This document shows, one piece after another, positions 22,550-34,254 of a stretch of 64,000 bases of DNA. The stretch lies in assembly GCA_946122785.1 (NCBI GenBank), contig CAMGYJ010000006.1:32786168-32850167 (forward strand). Direction: 5' to 3'. Origin of the DNA: Linum tenue. Its lineage: Eukaryota; Streptophyta; Magnoliopsida; Malpighiales; Linaceae. The notes below the pieces were generated by a model. The model searched no databases. It was not told where the DNA came from and was given only the letters and a program-made list of their open reading frames with translations. Each line of letters begins with the position of its first letter. Position 1 is the stretch's first letter. Made by a program: the position numbers and the translations under genes.

Positions 22550-24458
22550 GAAAATGGTAATTTGGATCATCATGCGCATGATAGCCATGCAGCAGGGGAG
22601 GTTTTTGACCTCGAATGAAAGCATCCTAGGCATCAAACTGGGATTCATGCACTGCCACCATTCCTTTTTCCCCTAGAACATCACGGTGTTCTTGTTGACC
22701 CTAGCGTACAAGTCATTGAAATGACACTCCATATAGGATTTTCAACGGTCGACTCTCCAACTAGTGTCAATGCAACACTGTTGTAGTTGTTCAATCATGT
22801 TGGATGGGCCATCAATGTATGGCTACATTGGAGGTGGAGGTAGTGGTGAGTGGGAGGTCTAGGCCTTGCTAGTAGGAGGGTCATATCGTCAAACCAGAGT
22901 TGGTAGCGTGGTAGGGTGTGGGATTAGCTCAATGTGAGGCCTCCACAAATCCCACCATTCATGGTAGGAGGAAGTTCCATGATAGGGATCAACATAGAAC
23001 TGGGTTCACCCATAAGAGTTTAAGGTATTGGTCGAAGCTCCGTACGAGTCATGAATTGGTTGCACAACTTAAACTAACTATCCCTTCTTGAGCCATGTAT
23101 CACTCAAGATGGCATTCCCAGTATACTGGTTGACCAAGGTCATATTCCATAGGTCTCGATATCGTGGGCTACTTCTCACTCGGTTTTGATTTAGGTGATC
23201 GAGTTTTGGGTTGTTTGGTGAACAATTAGAAATAACTGGTGACGAGAGCAAAAATGAAAAAGCAGGTACTCGGGGCATCACCCTCACCCTAGCTACTAGG
23301 TATGTCATACAAAAGGATAAAATTGCTTGTTCATGGGGAATGAAGTGTGAGAATTACTAATATGGGAGCTAACTCATTGTTCATGCAACTAGCCCCCCTC
23401 ATAATCTGATCCACTTATCCAATCTCACCACAATCAGATTCACGAACTAGGGATATGTTGTATTCCCTTTCAATGGGTTGCAACCATATGCACACTAAGT
23501 CGATATGTCGATGTTCACGCACGTGCAACATCACGTAGGTGGGCATCCTAATTGGCAGGGGATGGTCACCTCAACCACCAATTATGTCCTTAGATCATTC
23601 ATCTACACTAACCATCCCAAACTGCTCAAATCCACAACCTCCTCAATCAAACCCTAACTAGGCAATCAAAGGTATCATATGGAGAGACAAGTTCAAAGCG
23701 TAATAAACATAAATAAATACATAAAGAACACTAGGCGAATACATTCCTTTCACAAACCCTAGCAAAATTCATTATATATTGTAAAACCTAAAATTAGAAT
23801 TTGGGGGACAAAGCCCCTAGTACCTTGAGTAACTACCTCATAAAGGAGGGGGGGGGGGGAGAAAATACATGGAAGAATGGGGGGAAAAACTAGAGATGGG
23901 GGATTTGGGGAGAATCCCTTCCTTCTTGATTCCTACTTTTTCCTTAAGCTTCTCCCTCTAAACTATCTCAAAAATCATATATTTAACCAAGTGTCTAAAC
24001 TCTCTTTACAAAGGGAAAGGGTATTTTTTATTTATAGACTACAGGAGCGCAGACAATTTTGCGGTTGAGGTCCTGGAGATCGCGGACATGAACATCAGGG
24101 AGGAGGCCGCAATCTTGAAACGCTACTGGCGCGGGAGTTCGGGTCCTGACTTCACGGTGGCTATCTAGAAGTCATTGTTATCATCTTTCTCGCGGTCTCG
24201 GACCATAGAGGCTGCAAGTCGACTATCAAAACCTTTTGTCCATTCATTGGTTGCTGCTTCTCCAAGTTTAGATCTGGTTCCTCCAAGATCGTAGGCGTGA
24301 TCTCTGCTACTGAGCCCGCTATCTTTTGCTTGACTTTGTGACTCCTCTTCTCAGCTGTGATCTTTGTCCTTCTACCATGGTCTTCTTTTTTTGCTTCTTA
24401 TCATACACTTGTGCCCCGTTTTCGTGCCTAAAATGAAAGTATTCTTACATCACCCTAA
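22550..24458 (-). mobile_element. Minus-strand LTR retrotransposon debris with LTR promoter
   Basis: Read on the minus strand, 24458-23380 resembles the LTR group found at 39987-52529. A run of CGCGATC/GACC-type motifs (about 24170-24045) is followed by TATAAAT (24036-24030) and a purine-rich leader containing a 12-base run of one nucleotide (about 23849-23860). Further on (about 23090-22550) a decayed frame includes PCCMAIMRMMIQ-like sequence that I cannot assign. A copia element abuts at about 24459. LTR identity is inferred from architecture, not from termini. Confidence 0.4.
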
Positions 24459-27400
24459 TATGACATGAAATTCTATGAGGCCTACCATGTCGCTGCTAAT
24501 GATGAGCAGCAACAAAAATTGACTAGTGACAGCAGGCCTCACGTCGAGGCAGCTGCCTTTCAAGGTCAGGGGGGAGCAACAAGATGAGCGAACTCCGGAT
24601 GGCCGACCCAAGTGCAGCCACTTCAGTAAACTTGGCCACTTCAGAAGCACGTGTTATGATCTGTATGGTTGGCCGCCCAAGTCCGAGACAAGTCAGGTCG
24701 TCTTCGTTGTCATGGTTCATCCCGTCCTTCTCGCACCTAACCTCAAGCACGCACCGAGGCTTCCATCCTAGGCCTTACTACTGAGCAAGTTGCCCAGTTG
24801 CGAGCATTCTTGAATTCTGAGCCAGTTGCGGCTCAAGTAGCACCATAGCCTGCTGCCAACATGTCAGGTATGTCTTCCGTCAAATTATCTACAACATGGG
24901 TAATTGATTTCGGGTATAACGAACACATTGCTAAAGATAAATGTTTGTTTGATGGCGAGTTGGATACCAACTCGAGTTTACAGGTTCGTATTCCTAATGG
25001 AACGGGTATCACCGTTCAGGGCATTGGGAACTCGAAATTGAGTAATGGGTTCATGCTTCACCGTGTTTTGCATGTTCCCAAGTTCCAGTGCAATCTATTA
25101 TTTGTTAGCCGTCTTACCGTCGATCATGTTGTTGCCATAATTTTCTTGAGTGATTTCTGCGTGCTACATGACTTACGCTCTAGAGCGATGATTGGGATGG
25201 GTAGGCGTGTCGAGGGTCTCTATTACTTGCGAGTGTTTGATGGGCGTCATCCAGTGGCATTCAAGGTGCAGCAGGCTATTAGAGACTCTTAGTTGTGGCA
25301 CTCGAGGCTTAGTCACCCGTCGGCATCAAAGCTTTCAGTTTTACAATCTTATATTTCAAGTACTTTGGTTATCAATAAGGACCCGTGTGTGTCTTGTTTG
25401 CGGGACTAAACAAACTCGGTTACCGTTTGTTACTAGTACTGTTAAGACTACGTCATGTTTTTATCTTATTCACATTGATATTTGGGGAGATATCAACCGT
25501 CCTCGTTTTCTGGTGCTCATTATTTTCTCACGATCGTGGATGATTTTCGTCGAGTTGTGTGGGTGTATTAGTTGAAGCAGAAATCTGAAGTTGCTCGCTA
25601 TCTTCTCATGTTTTGTAATCAAGTTCAGACGTATTATGGGAATAGTGTCAGCCGCATCCAGGCCGATAACGGCAGAGAATTTAGTACTCTTGAGCTGCGT
25701 GACTTTTATGAACAGAACGACATCGTTCTCTAGACGTCTTGTGTAAACACTCCACATCAAATTGAGTTCGTTGAGCGGAAGCATTGACACCTTCTCGATA
25801 CCGCACGGGCACTTCGATTTCATGTTGGTCTTCCGATTCACTATTGGGGAGAATGTGTTCTCACAACGGCATACCTCATTAATCGTATGCCACTTGGCAC
25901 TATTCAGAATCGGACTCCTCACGAAATTTTCTTGGTCACCGTCCGCAATACGCTCACCTGCGAACCTTTGGTTGTCTCTTCTATGCCAAAGACACACGTC
26001 CCTGGTCCATCCTCCAGTCCTCACGAGCCCGGCTCCCCTACTCCAACCAGCTCGCCTCCTCCTTCCTTGTCGTCTCCCACTATCTCTCTCAGTCCCAGTA
26101 CCACTTCGGGGTTAACGAACGATGCTGGTAGTCCCGGGTCCTCACTAGTGTCCTTTGTCGAGCTAGTTTCACGTTATAGTAAGCAAGTCACCCACCCTCC
26201 GGTTCATTTTCAAGACTATGACGCAGTCTTGCCTGGCTCACATCCGCATGCGCAACATGCATCCCTTTACCCTCTCAGCAACCATGTCACGTACGAGAGG
26301 CTCTCCCTTAATCACCGTGCTTTCGTAGCTCAAGTTTCTGCTACATTCGAACCCAAGTACTTCTTGTAGGCCGTCCATTATGAGCATTGGAGGAAAGCTA
26401 TGCAAGAATAAATCAATGCTCTCCAGGCCAATGGAACATGGGTGTTGGCACATCCATCGCCCGGCAAACACATCGTCGACTGCAAGTGGGTCTACAAGGT
26501 CAAGTTTAAGCCCGATGGCACCGTCGACTAGTATAAAGCTCGTTAAGTGGCTAAAGGCTTCACCCAGATCGAAGGCATCGATTATCACGATACTTTCGCT
26601 CCCATTGCCAAGCTTGTCACTGTTCGTTGCTTGATTGTCGTAACCGTTAGTCAGAACTGGTTTCTCTATCAGCTCGACGTCAACAATGCATTCTTGCATG
26701 GAGATCTTCAGGAGGAATTCTACATGAGAGTCCCTCAAGGTTTTTCTCAACCCGGTGATTCTAGTGTTTGTCGGTTGCAGAAGTCTCTCTATGGTCTTCG
26801 TCAGGCGTCAAGAAATTGGTACCAAATGTTTTTGTGCGCTCCTTGGGTTACGGTTTATCCAGAGTCGGGCTGATCACTCGTTGTTCACCTATCGGTCTGG
26901 TTCTAGTTTCGTGGTTGCGCTTATATATGTCGACGATGTCATTCTCGCCGGCAATGATGAGCAGTTTATGCAGCAAGTTAAGGATTTTCTTCATGCTGAG
27001 TTCACCATCAAGGATCTGGGTAACTTGAAGTATTTTCTGGGTATCGAAGTTGCCCGTTCTCGTCGAGGTGTTGTGCTAAACCAATGCAAGTATGTCCTGG
27101 ATATACTCGCTGACTGTGGGCTCGAAAGAACTCGTCCATGTGACACTCCTATCGAGCAGAACCATCAACTTGGTCGCCATCCTTCTCCACCAGCGCATGA
27201 TCCCTCGAGCTTTCGGCGTCTTGTGGGGCGGTTACTTTATCTGACGTTCACCGTCCTGATATCTAGTGCGCGGTCAATATTCTAAGTAAGGTAGTTCATG
27301 CGGCCACTCAGGCTCACGTTGATGCTTCTGTACCCCTGTTGCGTTACTTGATGCAATCTCCTGGTCGTGGTCTTTTCTTCCCAGCTCAGAATCTTCTCTG

Positions 27401-27882
27401 TCTCGAGGCTTATTGTGATGTTGATTGGGGTGGTTGTCCTACCACTCATCGCTCTACTACCGGATATTTCATTAGTCTTGTCGGTGCCCCCGTCTCTTGG
27501 CGCACCAAGAAATAGTTTGTCGTTTCACGGTCATCTGTTGAGGCTGAGTATCAAGCCATGGTTACCACTGTCAGTGAGGTGATTTGGCTCTGTTGGTTAC
27601 TCTCTAAGCTTGGCCATCCTTCCACGCTTGCCACTCCACTTCATTGTGACAATCAGGTCGCCCTGCATATCTCTGCTAACCCTGTGTTTCATGAGTGTAC
27701 TAAACATGTCGAGATGGATTGCTATTTTATTCGCGAATGTGTTCTCTCTGCTGCTATTGCTCCTTGCAAGATCGCCACTCATGAACAGCTAGACTTGTTC
27801 ACTAAGGGCTTAAGCGTGGATCAGTTCGGTCATCTTCTTTCCAATCTCGGCATGTTAGATATTCATGCCTTCGATTGAGGGG
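24459..27882 (+). pseudogene. Ty1/copia Gag-Pol, 5'-truncated and frameshifted
   Basis: The polyprotein of a copia retrotransposon is readable in order across several frames. Gag zinc knuckle CSHFSKLGHFRSTC at 24610-24665 (second Cys of the usual CX2C is Phe). Protease TWVIDFGYNEHIA at 24890-24940 (usual DSGA is DFGY). GAG-pre-integrase LWHSRLSHPSASKLS near 25300. Integrase pieces from 25440 to 25900. RT has NGTWVLAHPSPGKHIVDCKW (26430), [11 protein letters not shown] (26675) and the intact catalytic site YVDDVILAGN (26925-26955). RNase H has VEAEYQAM (27540) and ends LSNLGMLDIHAFD at 27878. At least six frameshifts or stops make it non-functional. No 5' LTR or primer site is seen. Confidence 0.92.
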
Positions 27883-27885
27883 GAG

Positions 27886-28070
27886 TGTTGCGATTACTTT
27901 GTATTGTGTCCCAAGTAACCGAGTCCTAGTGTGTGTAAGTTTCCTAGTTGACGTTGTAAAGGGAAACCGAGTCATTATTGTAGGGATTAGTTTTTCCCCG
28001 GTCAATATATAAGCTTAGCTTCGGGTCTCCAGTGGAAGCAATCTAGGTCACGCAGTACTCATCAATAACA
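27886..28070 (+). mobile_element. 3' LTR of the copia element, with polypurine tract
   Basis: A polypurine tract GAGGGGGAG (27877-27885) leads directly into TGTTGCGATTACTTTG. The LTR ends CAATAACA at 28070, so termini are TGTT and AACA. At 185 bp it is short. The next element's target duplication (TCTTAGTCC) begins immediately after its last base. Confidence 0.8.
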
Positions 28071-28079
28071 TCTTAGTCC

Positions 28080-29209
28080 GGGGAGCGGTTACGGTGATTA
28101 CTATTTTGTAGTAATCACCGTGGTTACTAAGGGTAAATTGGGTATGAAAAAATAAATTATATTAATTAATTAATTTTAATAAATTACATTTTAGATAGTT
28201 ACAAAAATCTATTAATTACAATTCAATCTCTTTCTCTCACTTCCGTAATCTCCAGCCAGATCTCCTTTCCATATTTTTCTCAATCTTTCTGCAAAAGAAA
28301 AAACACGAAATCACTACCAATCCATTAGACAATCACTACCATTTTAAAAAACATCAATACCATTGCAGAAAAAGAATCTATACCATTATACGAAAACTAC
28401 CAATATAAACAATCTATACCATTACAAAAGTCAAATAAATACTAAAACAACCAATATCACTACTACTGTGAAATCAAAACAATACCATTGCATAAATAAA
28501 TCAATACCAAAAAACTACCAATACAAACACTTTATACCATTACAAGAGTCAACCAATACCACTAAAAAGCAATACACTTACATGATAATCAATACCAATG
28601 CGGAAAAAAGAATACCATTGCGAAACAACACTACCATTACGAAAAAATTACTACCAATGCGGAAAAAACAATACCAATGCGGAAAAAAACACTACCACTA
28701 CGAAAAAATCACTACCAATGCGAGAAAAAAACACTACCACTGCGAAAAAATCACTACCAATGCGAAAAAATCAGATCTAGGGTTTTTATTCATCTTACCT
28801 TTTCCAGCCACAGCCGTCTCCCAGAGAGAGAGGGAGAGGGAGAGAGAGAGAGAGAGAGAGAGAGGGCAGCGGTGGGCGAGAACGACACCATCGCCGGTCC
28901 GCCGATTAAAGACTGGAGACGACGACACGCAATATGGGTGCACGGAAGAAGCTTCTCCCCACCGGTGAGAGGTTCTTGAGAGCGGCGCTGATGGAAAAAA
29001 CGAAAAGGAAAGGGGAAAAGAGAATACGGAAAGGCCACTAATTTAGCCCCACAATAATGGCGTGAGTGAGAGAATGGATCGTCTGGCTCCCACCCGAAAA
29101 TAACCTTCATCAATATGGACCCTCGGATTGTATTATCTAAATCTTAATGATCAATAGCCAAGTAGCCACAGTGATTACTTAAAAGTTAGTAATCAGGCTA
29201 ACGCATTTC
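28080..29209 (+). mobile_element. Mutator-like element, copy 1 (1130 bp)
   Basis: It starts GGGGAGCGGTTACGGTGATT and ends CAGGCTAACGCATTTC. The 9-bp duplication TCTTAGTCC lies at 28071-28079 and 29210-29218. The ends are imperfect inverted repeats sharing TGATTACT and GTAATCAC. About 300 bp from the left end match copy 2 (31611-32744) read on the minus strand almost base for base. The interior has a 20-bp minisatellite and a GA microsatellite (about 28824-28864). The open frame at 28363-28968 is made by those repeats and is not a credible gene. Confidence 0.9.
28370..28780 (+). repeat. Degenerate 20-bp minisatellite inside MULE copy 1
   Basis: Repeats of the type CACTACCAATGCGAAAAAAT occur throughout, clearest from 28610 to 28775. 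Copy 2 has the complementary type (GCATTGGTAGTGATT) at about 32150-32500. Confidence 0.85.
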
Positions 29210-29438
29210 TCTTAGTCCGCGAGCACGTTTCGAACTCACTGTTGATTAATCTTGTTTGGGGATACCACGTAAATGTTGTCTCTGCGATTCTTTGTTTCCG
29301 CGTTACCCGAATTCTACAGGGCCCCAAACGATAAACCAACTTGCATTATCAATGGGACAGAATTACATAGCAAAAGCAAAGAAAAAAAAAGAAATCCAAA
29401 AGGATCACAGGGTTACGCCCGCGGGCATTAATAAATAT

Positions 29439-30701
29439 TCAGAAGCCAAAGTTAGGAGCATGGTAATGATGATCGTGATGAAGCACAGGGAGCAACAGCG
29501 ATTTGATTTCCTCATCCCCTTGTTCATCGTCATCTTCTTGGGCTTGAGCAGCGAATGTGGTGGTAGTACTAGTTGCAGTTGCAGGAGGAGCAGTATGAGC
29601 AGGTGGGGATGGATTACTACTAGTGGCATGATCAAAGTAGTGTTGGGTCCGCTTCTTCTTGTTCTTGTAATTGGCCTTGAAGCAAGCTTGCCTGAGCCTC
29701 TTGGTTTTCCTCTGGAGCTGCAGGTCGGGACACTCTTCGAGTAGCTTCTGCTCCTTCTCCAGGACCCTTATGGCTTCCTTCAATCTCGCGGATCTGCTGC
29801 TGTCGCTGTCGTCGTCATCGGCTTGTAGGTGGCGAACATTGGAGATGAGGGTCTGGAGGCTCATGAGCTTGCGGTGGGGCCACCGCTTGAGGCCCAGCTC
29901 CCTGCATCTCTTCTTGAGCAGCGTCAGCCCCACGTTGAGCTCCCTCGCCGCCTGCGTTATGGGCATGTAGAAATATTTGGACACCGATTCCCTCGTCAGC
30001 GCGTTAGTAGCCGTCGCCGCCTTGTCTCCCGTAGGCACAAGTAGAGCAGGGGAGTGGTGGGTTGAGGTGTTGTTGCTGCGAGGCTGAATGGAAGGCTCAG
30101 GCTCAGGCTCAGGCTCAGGAAGGAGTGGGCCCAATTCGTTCCAGAACCCGGCCTCATCATCATCATCATCTGTAGCAGTGGTAGTGAAAGTGAAATATTG
30201 GTAGGAAGAGGAGGATGGTGATGATGATGATGATGCAACGTTGATGATGTCACTGTGGCCATAGTGATCACACTGGTAGGCGTAGTGATCATCGTCGACA
30301 TAGCTACTATATTCATCAACACCACCGATTTCGGGCGGGAACATTGGAAGGCAGTAGCACTGCAGATCAAAGTAGCCGCCACCATCACCCCCGGGGCCGG
30401 ACCCTCCAGTACTGCAACTGCTACTGCTACATTAAATCAGTCCGTACGTACGTTATATTAAATACCGACGTGCGTGTTCAGCAAGAAAAACAATGTGATG
30501 TGAAGAGTGAAGGACTCACTTGAAAGAAGCAGGTGGGTGGAGATGATCCAAGAGTAATCCTCCTCCTCCTCCTCCTCCTGGTGGTGGTGGTGGTGGATGA
30601 GATTGGCTGTAGCACTCTTGGCCTCGTACCACTTCTTCTTGCTTCATCAGCTTGTTGGCCTGCTGCTGCTGCTGCTGATCATCGAGCCTTGTTGAGGACA
30701 T
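29439..30701 (-). CDS. RKD-type RWP-RK transcription factor, two exons
   Basis: RKD proteins are plant nuclear regulators of egg-cell and early embryo programmes. Exon 1 is 30701-30520 (ATG at 30701, 182 nt). The intron is 30519-30427 (GTGAGT...TGTAG, 93 nt). Exon 2 is 30426-29439. The joined protein is 389 residues. Residues 1-60 have a polyglutamine run and Pro/Gly runs; about 100-180 are Ser/Asp rich. The RWP-RK domain spans about 207-260 (KYFYMPITQAARELNVGLTL, KKRCRELGLKRWPHRK, SLQTLISNV). A predicted coiled coil (about 273-293) precedes the RKD hallmark KRLRQACFKANYK. The C-terminus is acidic then His-rich. Exon joining restores phase (2+1). The domain has no intron here, whereas I recall several introns in other RKD genes. 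Which RKD subgroup it belongs to is not decided. Confidence 0.9.
30427..30519 (-). other. RKD intron with tandem in-frame acceptors
   Basis: The donor is AA|GTGAGT at 30519 and the first acceptor TGTAG ends at 30427. Downstream AG acceptors follow at +3, +6, +9 and +15 bases, all in frame (GTAG CAG TAG CAG TTG CAG). A possible branch site CTGATTTAAT lies about 15 bases upstream. Confidence 0.8.
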
Positions 30702-30802
30702 GATTCTGGTACGTACTGTGGTGTTTCTTTGGGGTTTATTGGTTGTTGAAGATGAGGAGAAACATCAGGGGTTTCTTTGGGGTACTTGTTGTATTGCATT
30801 TG

Positions 30803-30810
30803 CATATATA
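30803..30810 (-). promoter_or_regulatory. Probable RKD TATA box
   Basis: On the minus strand the sequence is CTATATATGC, about 100 bp upstream of the ATG at 30701. This would place the transcript start near 30775 and give a 5' leader of about 70 nt. Inferred from position and sequence only. Confidence 0.55.
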
Positions 30811-30881
30811 GAGACAATCGAGATGACGGAAGGAAGGAAGGAAATCATATGCGTGATGAGTTTCCTTTCTCCTTCATTAAT

Positions 30882-30885
<4 letters not shown>

Positions 30886-30918
<33 letters not shown>
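30886..30918. repeat. GA microsatellite in RKD upstream region
   Basis: An uninterrupted AG/GA repeat, CT on the coding strand, about 190 bp upstream of the RKD start codon. CT-rich tracts near the start are common in plant promoters and leaders. Confidence 0.85.
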
Positions 30919-30922
<4 letters not shown>

Positions 30923-31600
30923 GTTATGCAATGTTAGGCTAGCTACACTTTCACATTCCATTAGGATGGAGAGTGATGAATAGATTAGATAGGGATCATC
31001 AGGGCTCCTCCTCGTAGCCCATACTTACTGAATCTAATTATTACTGCGTGGCGCTATGCATTGAAAAGCTAATTAATGGATCTGCTTAATTATCACACGG
31101 ATAAAAACGAGGGTTCTGGATTGGAGATTGTGCGCCGGCACCCGCCCCCATTATCTAATCTAAATAAATGTATTATATCCAAACTAATATTTATCCCCTA
31201 AATAATGGCTTTCTTTCTGGGCTTAATTATATCTATCTATTTATACTAAATATTGAATGAATTACTTAATGACTAGTGCAATGCAACTGTAACTGCCCCC
31301 CATGCATGCATTAATACATCCCAATAATCACTCATGTTAATTCTCCCTCCACTTAATTACATCACCAATCTCTATTAATCTCATTCTCTCTCTCTCTCTC
31401 TCTCTCTGCAAATCATTCGCCGGCCGGTTTGTGCAACCGATCCATCAATAACGCCACTCCCACTCATTTAAGCGCAGTTAATTATATCGTCATCAAGAGA
31501 TAAATCAATTAGTATTTACTCCACCGTCGCTGCTCGCCTCCATTTGATTTGAAACCGCTACCATCAACATGAATCCAATCTCTGACATACTTTCGGAATA
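30919..31600. other. RKD upstream intergenic DNA
   Basis: No gene. Contains a CT microsatellite at about 31384-31408 and several TTAATTA-type AT tracts. Probably part of the RKD promoter region, bounded by MULE copy 2. Confidence 0.5.
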
Positions 31601-31610
31601 TAAAAAATTG

Positions 31611-32744
31611 GAATAGGTTAGGGTGATTACTCAATTTTGAGTAATCACGGTGGCTACCAACATCTATACCATTCATTATCTTTATTTTATTATAATTTTA
31701 AATTAATGATTAGGATTAGCTAAGGGTAATTTAGGAAATGAAAAACATACCACACCTGATTACTGTATATATTTGACTCAAACCCTAATACCTAGCCGTC
31801 GTCTCCTCCCTCCTCTCCCTGTCGCTCCCGCTCTCGATCAACCCCCGCCTCGTCGGCTCTGCCTTCCCGGCCGACTCCGAGGCCATCCTTTCTTCCTTCT
31901 TCTCCTCCACCCACACCTCTGACCAACCCCCGATTCCGTCCCACTGCCTCGCCGTCCGCCACAACCCTCACCCCCGATCCCGTCCCACCTCACAGCGGCT
32001 CCCACTGCTCCCACCTCACAGCGGCTCCCACTTCCCCTCTTTCTGATTTGGGGTTTTTCTTGATTTCAATTTTCCCGGCTGCCAAACAATAGCCGGGCCG
32101 GTGGGAAGGATTGTTTGGTTAACGCCAAGGTGATTTCAAATGGTAGTCATTTTTTAAATGGTAGTCATTTTTTCCGTAGTGGTAGTGTTATTGTCGTATT
32201 GGTATAGTTTTTGTCGCATTGGTATTGATTTTGTCGCATTGGTATTGATTTTGTTACATTGGTATCGATTTTGTCGCATTGGTAGTGATTAAATCTGCAA
32301 TGGTATTGATGTTTTGCGAAATGGTAGTGTTTTTATTTCTTGAATGGTATTGATGTTTTGTGAAATGGTAGTGTTTTTATTTCTCGAATGGTAGTTTTCG
32401 TTTAATGGTATAAATTTATTTCTGCAATGGTAGTTTTCGTGTAATGGTATAGATTTTTTTCTGCAATGGTATTGATATTTTTCAAAGTAGTAGTGTTTGT
32501 CTAATGGATTGGTACTGATTTCGGTTTTTTTTTTTGGCAGAAAGATTGAGAAAAATATGGAAAGGAAATCTGGCTGGAGATTACGGAAGTGAGAGAAAGA
32601 GAGATTTTTAATTAATAGATTTTTGTAACTGCCTTAAATGTAATTTATTAAAAAATTAATTAATATAATTTATTTTTCCATACCCAATTTACCCTTAGTA
32701 ACCACAGTGATTACTATAAAAAAGTACTCACCGTAACCGCTCCC
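31611..32744 (-). mobile_element. Mutator-like element, copy 2 (1134 bp)
   Basis: On the minus strand it starts GGGAGCGGTTACGGTGAG and ends CACCCTAACCTATTC, matching both ends of copy 1. The 10-bp duplication TAAAAAATTG lies at 31601-31610 and 32745-32754. The interior holds a minisatellite (about 32150-32500) and a C-rich gene-like block at 31790-32100. No transposase is present. Confidence 0.9.
31790..32110 (+). other. GC-rich coding-like fragment inside MULE copy 2
   Basis: In one plus-strand frame it reads INPRLVGSAFPADSEAILSS, then FFSSTHTSD and a Pro/Ser-rich stretch, without a start codon of its own. Composition contrasts sharply with the flanking element. It looks like captured host exon sequence (Pack-MULE type), but I do not recognise the parent gene. 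Copy 1 does not carry this block. Confidence 0.5.
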
Positions 32745-32754
32745 TAAAAAATTG

Positions 32755-34059
32755 TGCTCCACGATCATAAAAATGAAACAACTTATGCCAATTGTTTTAT
32801 TAATTCCGGTAATAAAAACAAGACACAATAGCATATAATAAAAGCTAAGCATTGTGAACAAAAATTGGAGAAGGGGAGACTAGAGTCTATAGCAACTGAA
32901 GCATCGAGAATGGGAGAAAAAATGGGCGAGTTCCCAATTGCCGTTTTTCGGTTCATGTGCGGATATGCATGGGGCCAAGTTGTTTCTGTCTGCGTCCCGA
33001 AAAGGTTAATGATTTGGTGTTCTATAGATCCTAGAGCAGGGTTTCAGCCCAATGATTTTGATTTATATATATTGCCACCCTGACCCCTCTATAATATATA
33101 TGCCTCCTTTCTTCTACTTGTTTGTAGGTAGCCCTATTTCTGGATCTTGTCACTTGTTCTTTCCAACCTTGCTATTTGTCGCTCATTACTCGCGATGATT
33201 ACTACTCTATAATATACAGGAAAAAACGGGAAAGCATGCAAATCCAAAGAGCTACTTGTAATATCCTTGCGCTTTTTATAAAATAATGTTTCTGCCAATG
33301 TTAATTGGATTTGAAATTATTAACGAATTTTTTTTTTTTAGAAATGAAAATGTGGTGATGAATTTGAATCATCATGTATTTGAAAATTTTGTTTTATATG
33401 TTAGATGTAATTATGTTTAATAGATTGGATTTATGTAGGTCGATATATAGCCTATATGCGGATCCATTAATTGGTTTAGGTCATATAACAGTAATTATAA
33501 TTCTCTAAAAAATGCTTAGGGGAACCCATTCTATATGTTGATCTACAAAATTGGATCTTGTAATGGGAAAGAAGAGATCTAATGGTTTAAGTTCATTATA
33601 AAAGTAACGAGAAAAATAACGTATTTTAATTTGAAGATAGTTAGCGGATATTTTGGGACTTGCACAGATTTTCAGGCGTGTTGTTAAAGTTTTTTTCAAA
33701 TCGTATATGAAATTTCAATAGATCATATATCATTCGTTTTACATCATGTTTAAAAATTAATGCTTAGAAAATCAAATTTTTATGCTCTACAAGATGATAT
33801 CTTTTTTTTATGAAAGGGTAGTATTCTATTATCATAAAAAACCAATGTACTTTGTGGCAACACCCCTTGCCACTAGGGAAAGAGAGCAAAAGATGATCTA
33901 TTCTCTACATACTACTAATGCTATGCGTAATCTGCCAAGAAGAAGAGCCATAGAGACTAACCAAACTCATATAAACACAGCAACTACTGCATCATCATAA
34001 AGAATTACCACTTCATCATTAATCTGTTTAAGAGAAACATCCAAACTCAACACAGTTCC
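32755..34059. other. Intergenic DNA, no gene recognised
   Basis: A 72-codon frame at 32865-33083 and one at 33782-34000 match nothing I know. The rest is AT-rich. Confidence 0.5.
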
Positions 34060-34250
34060 GCTTAGACTTGGCAAATTGCAACCCGACCCCTTGACCCGAC
34101 CCGAAATCACCCGAAAATTAGATATTTTTGTAACCCGAAATCCGAATGACCCGAACCCAATAACCCGTGATTTTTTGGGTCGGGTTGGGTGGGTTAGCGG
34201 GTCGACCCGTTAGACCCGTTCCATTTTATATATCACTCCCAAAATGATAA
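34060..34250. other. ACCCG/CGGGT-rich hAT-like terminal fragment
   Basis: TAGACTTGGCAAATTGCAAC is followed by many ACCCGACCC and GGGTCGGGTT motifs. This is the subterminal style of the hAT MITEs at 35313 and 6972. No matching right end or duplication was found. Confidence 0.4.
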
Positions 34251-34254
34251 AATC

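Noticed and set aside
28363..28968. 201-codon open frame in MULE copy 1
   Set aside because: Generated by the 20-bp minisatellite and the GA microsatellite; composition is repeat-driven.
29256..30044. Plus-strand frames opposite the RKD gene
   Set aside because: Antisense shadows; the minus strand has the RWP-RK domain and correct splice phase.
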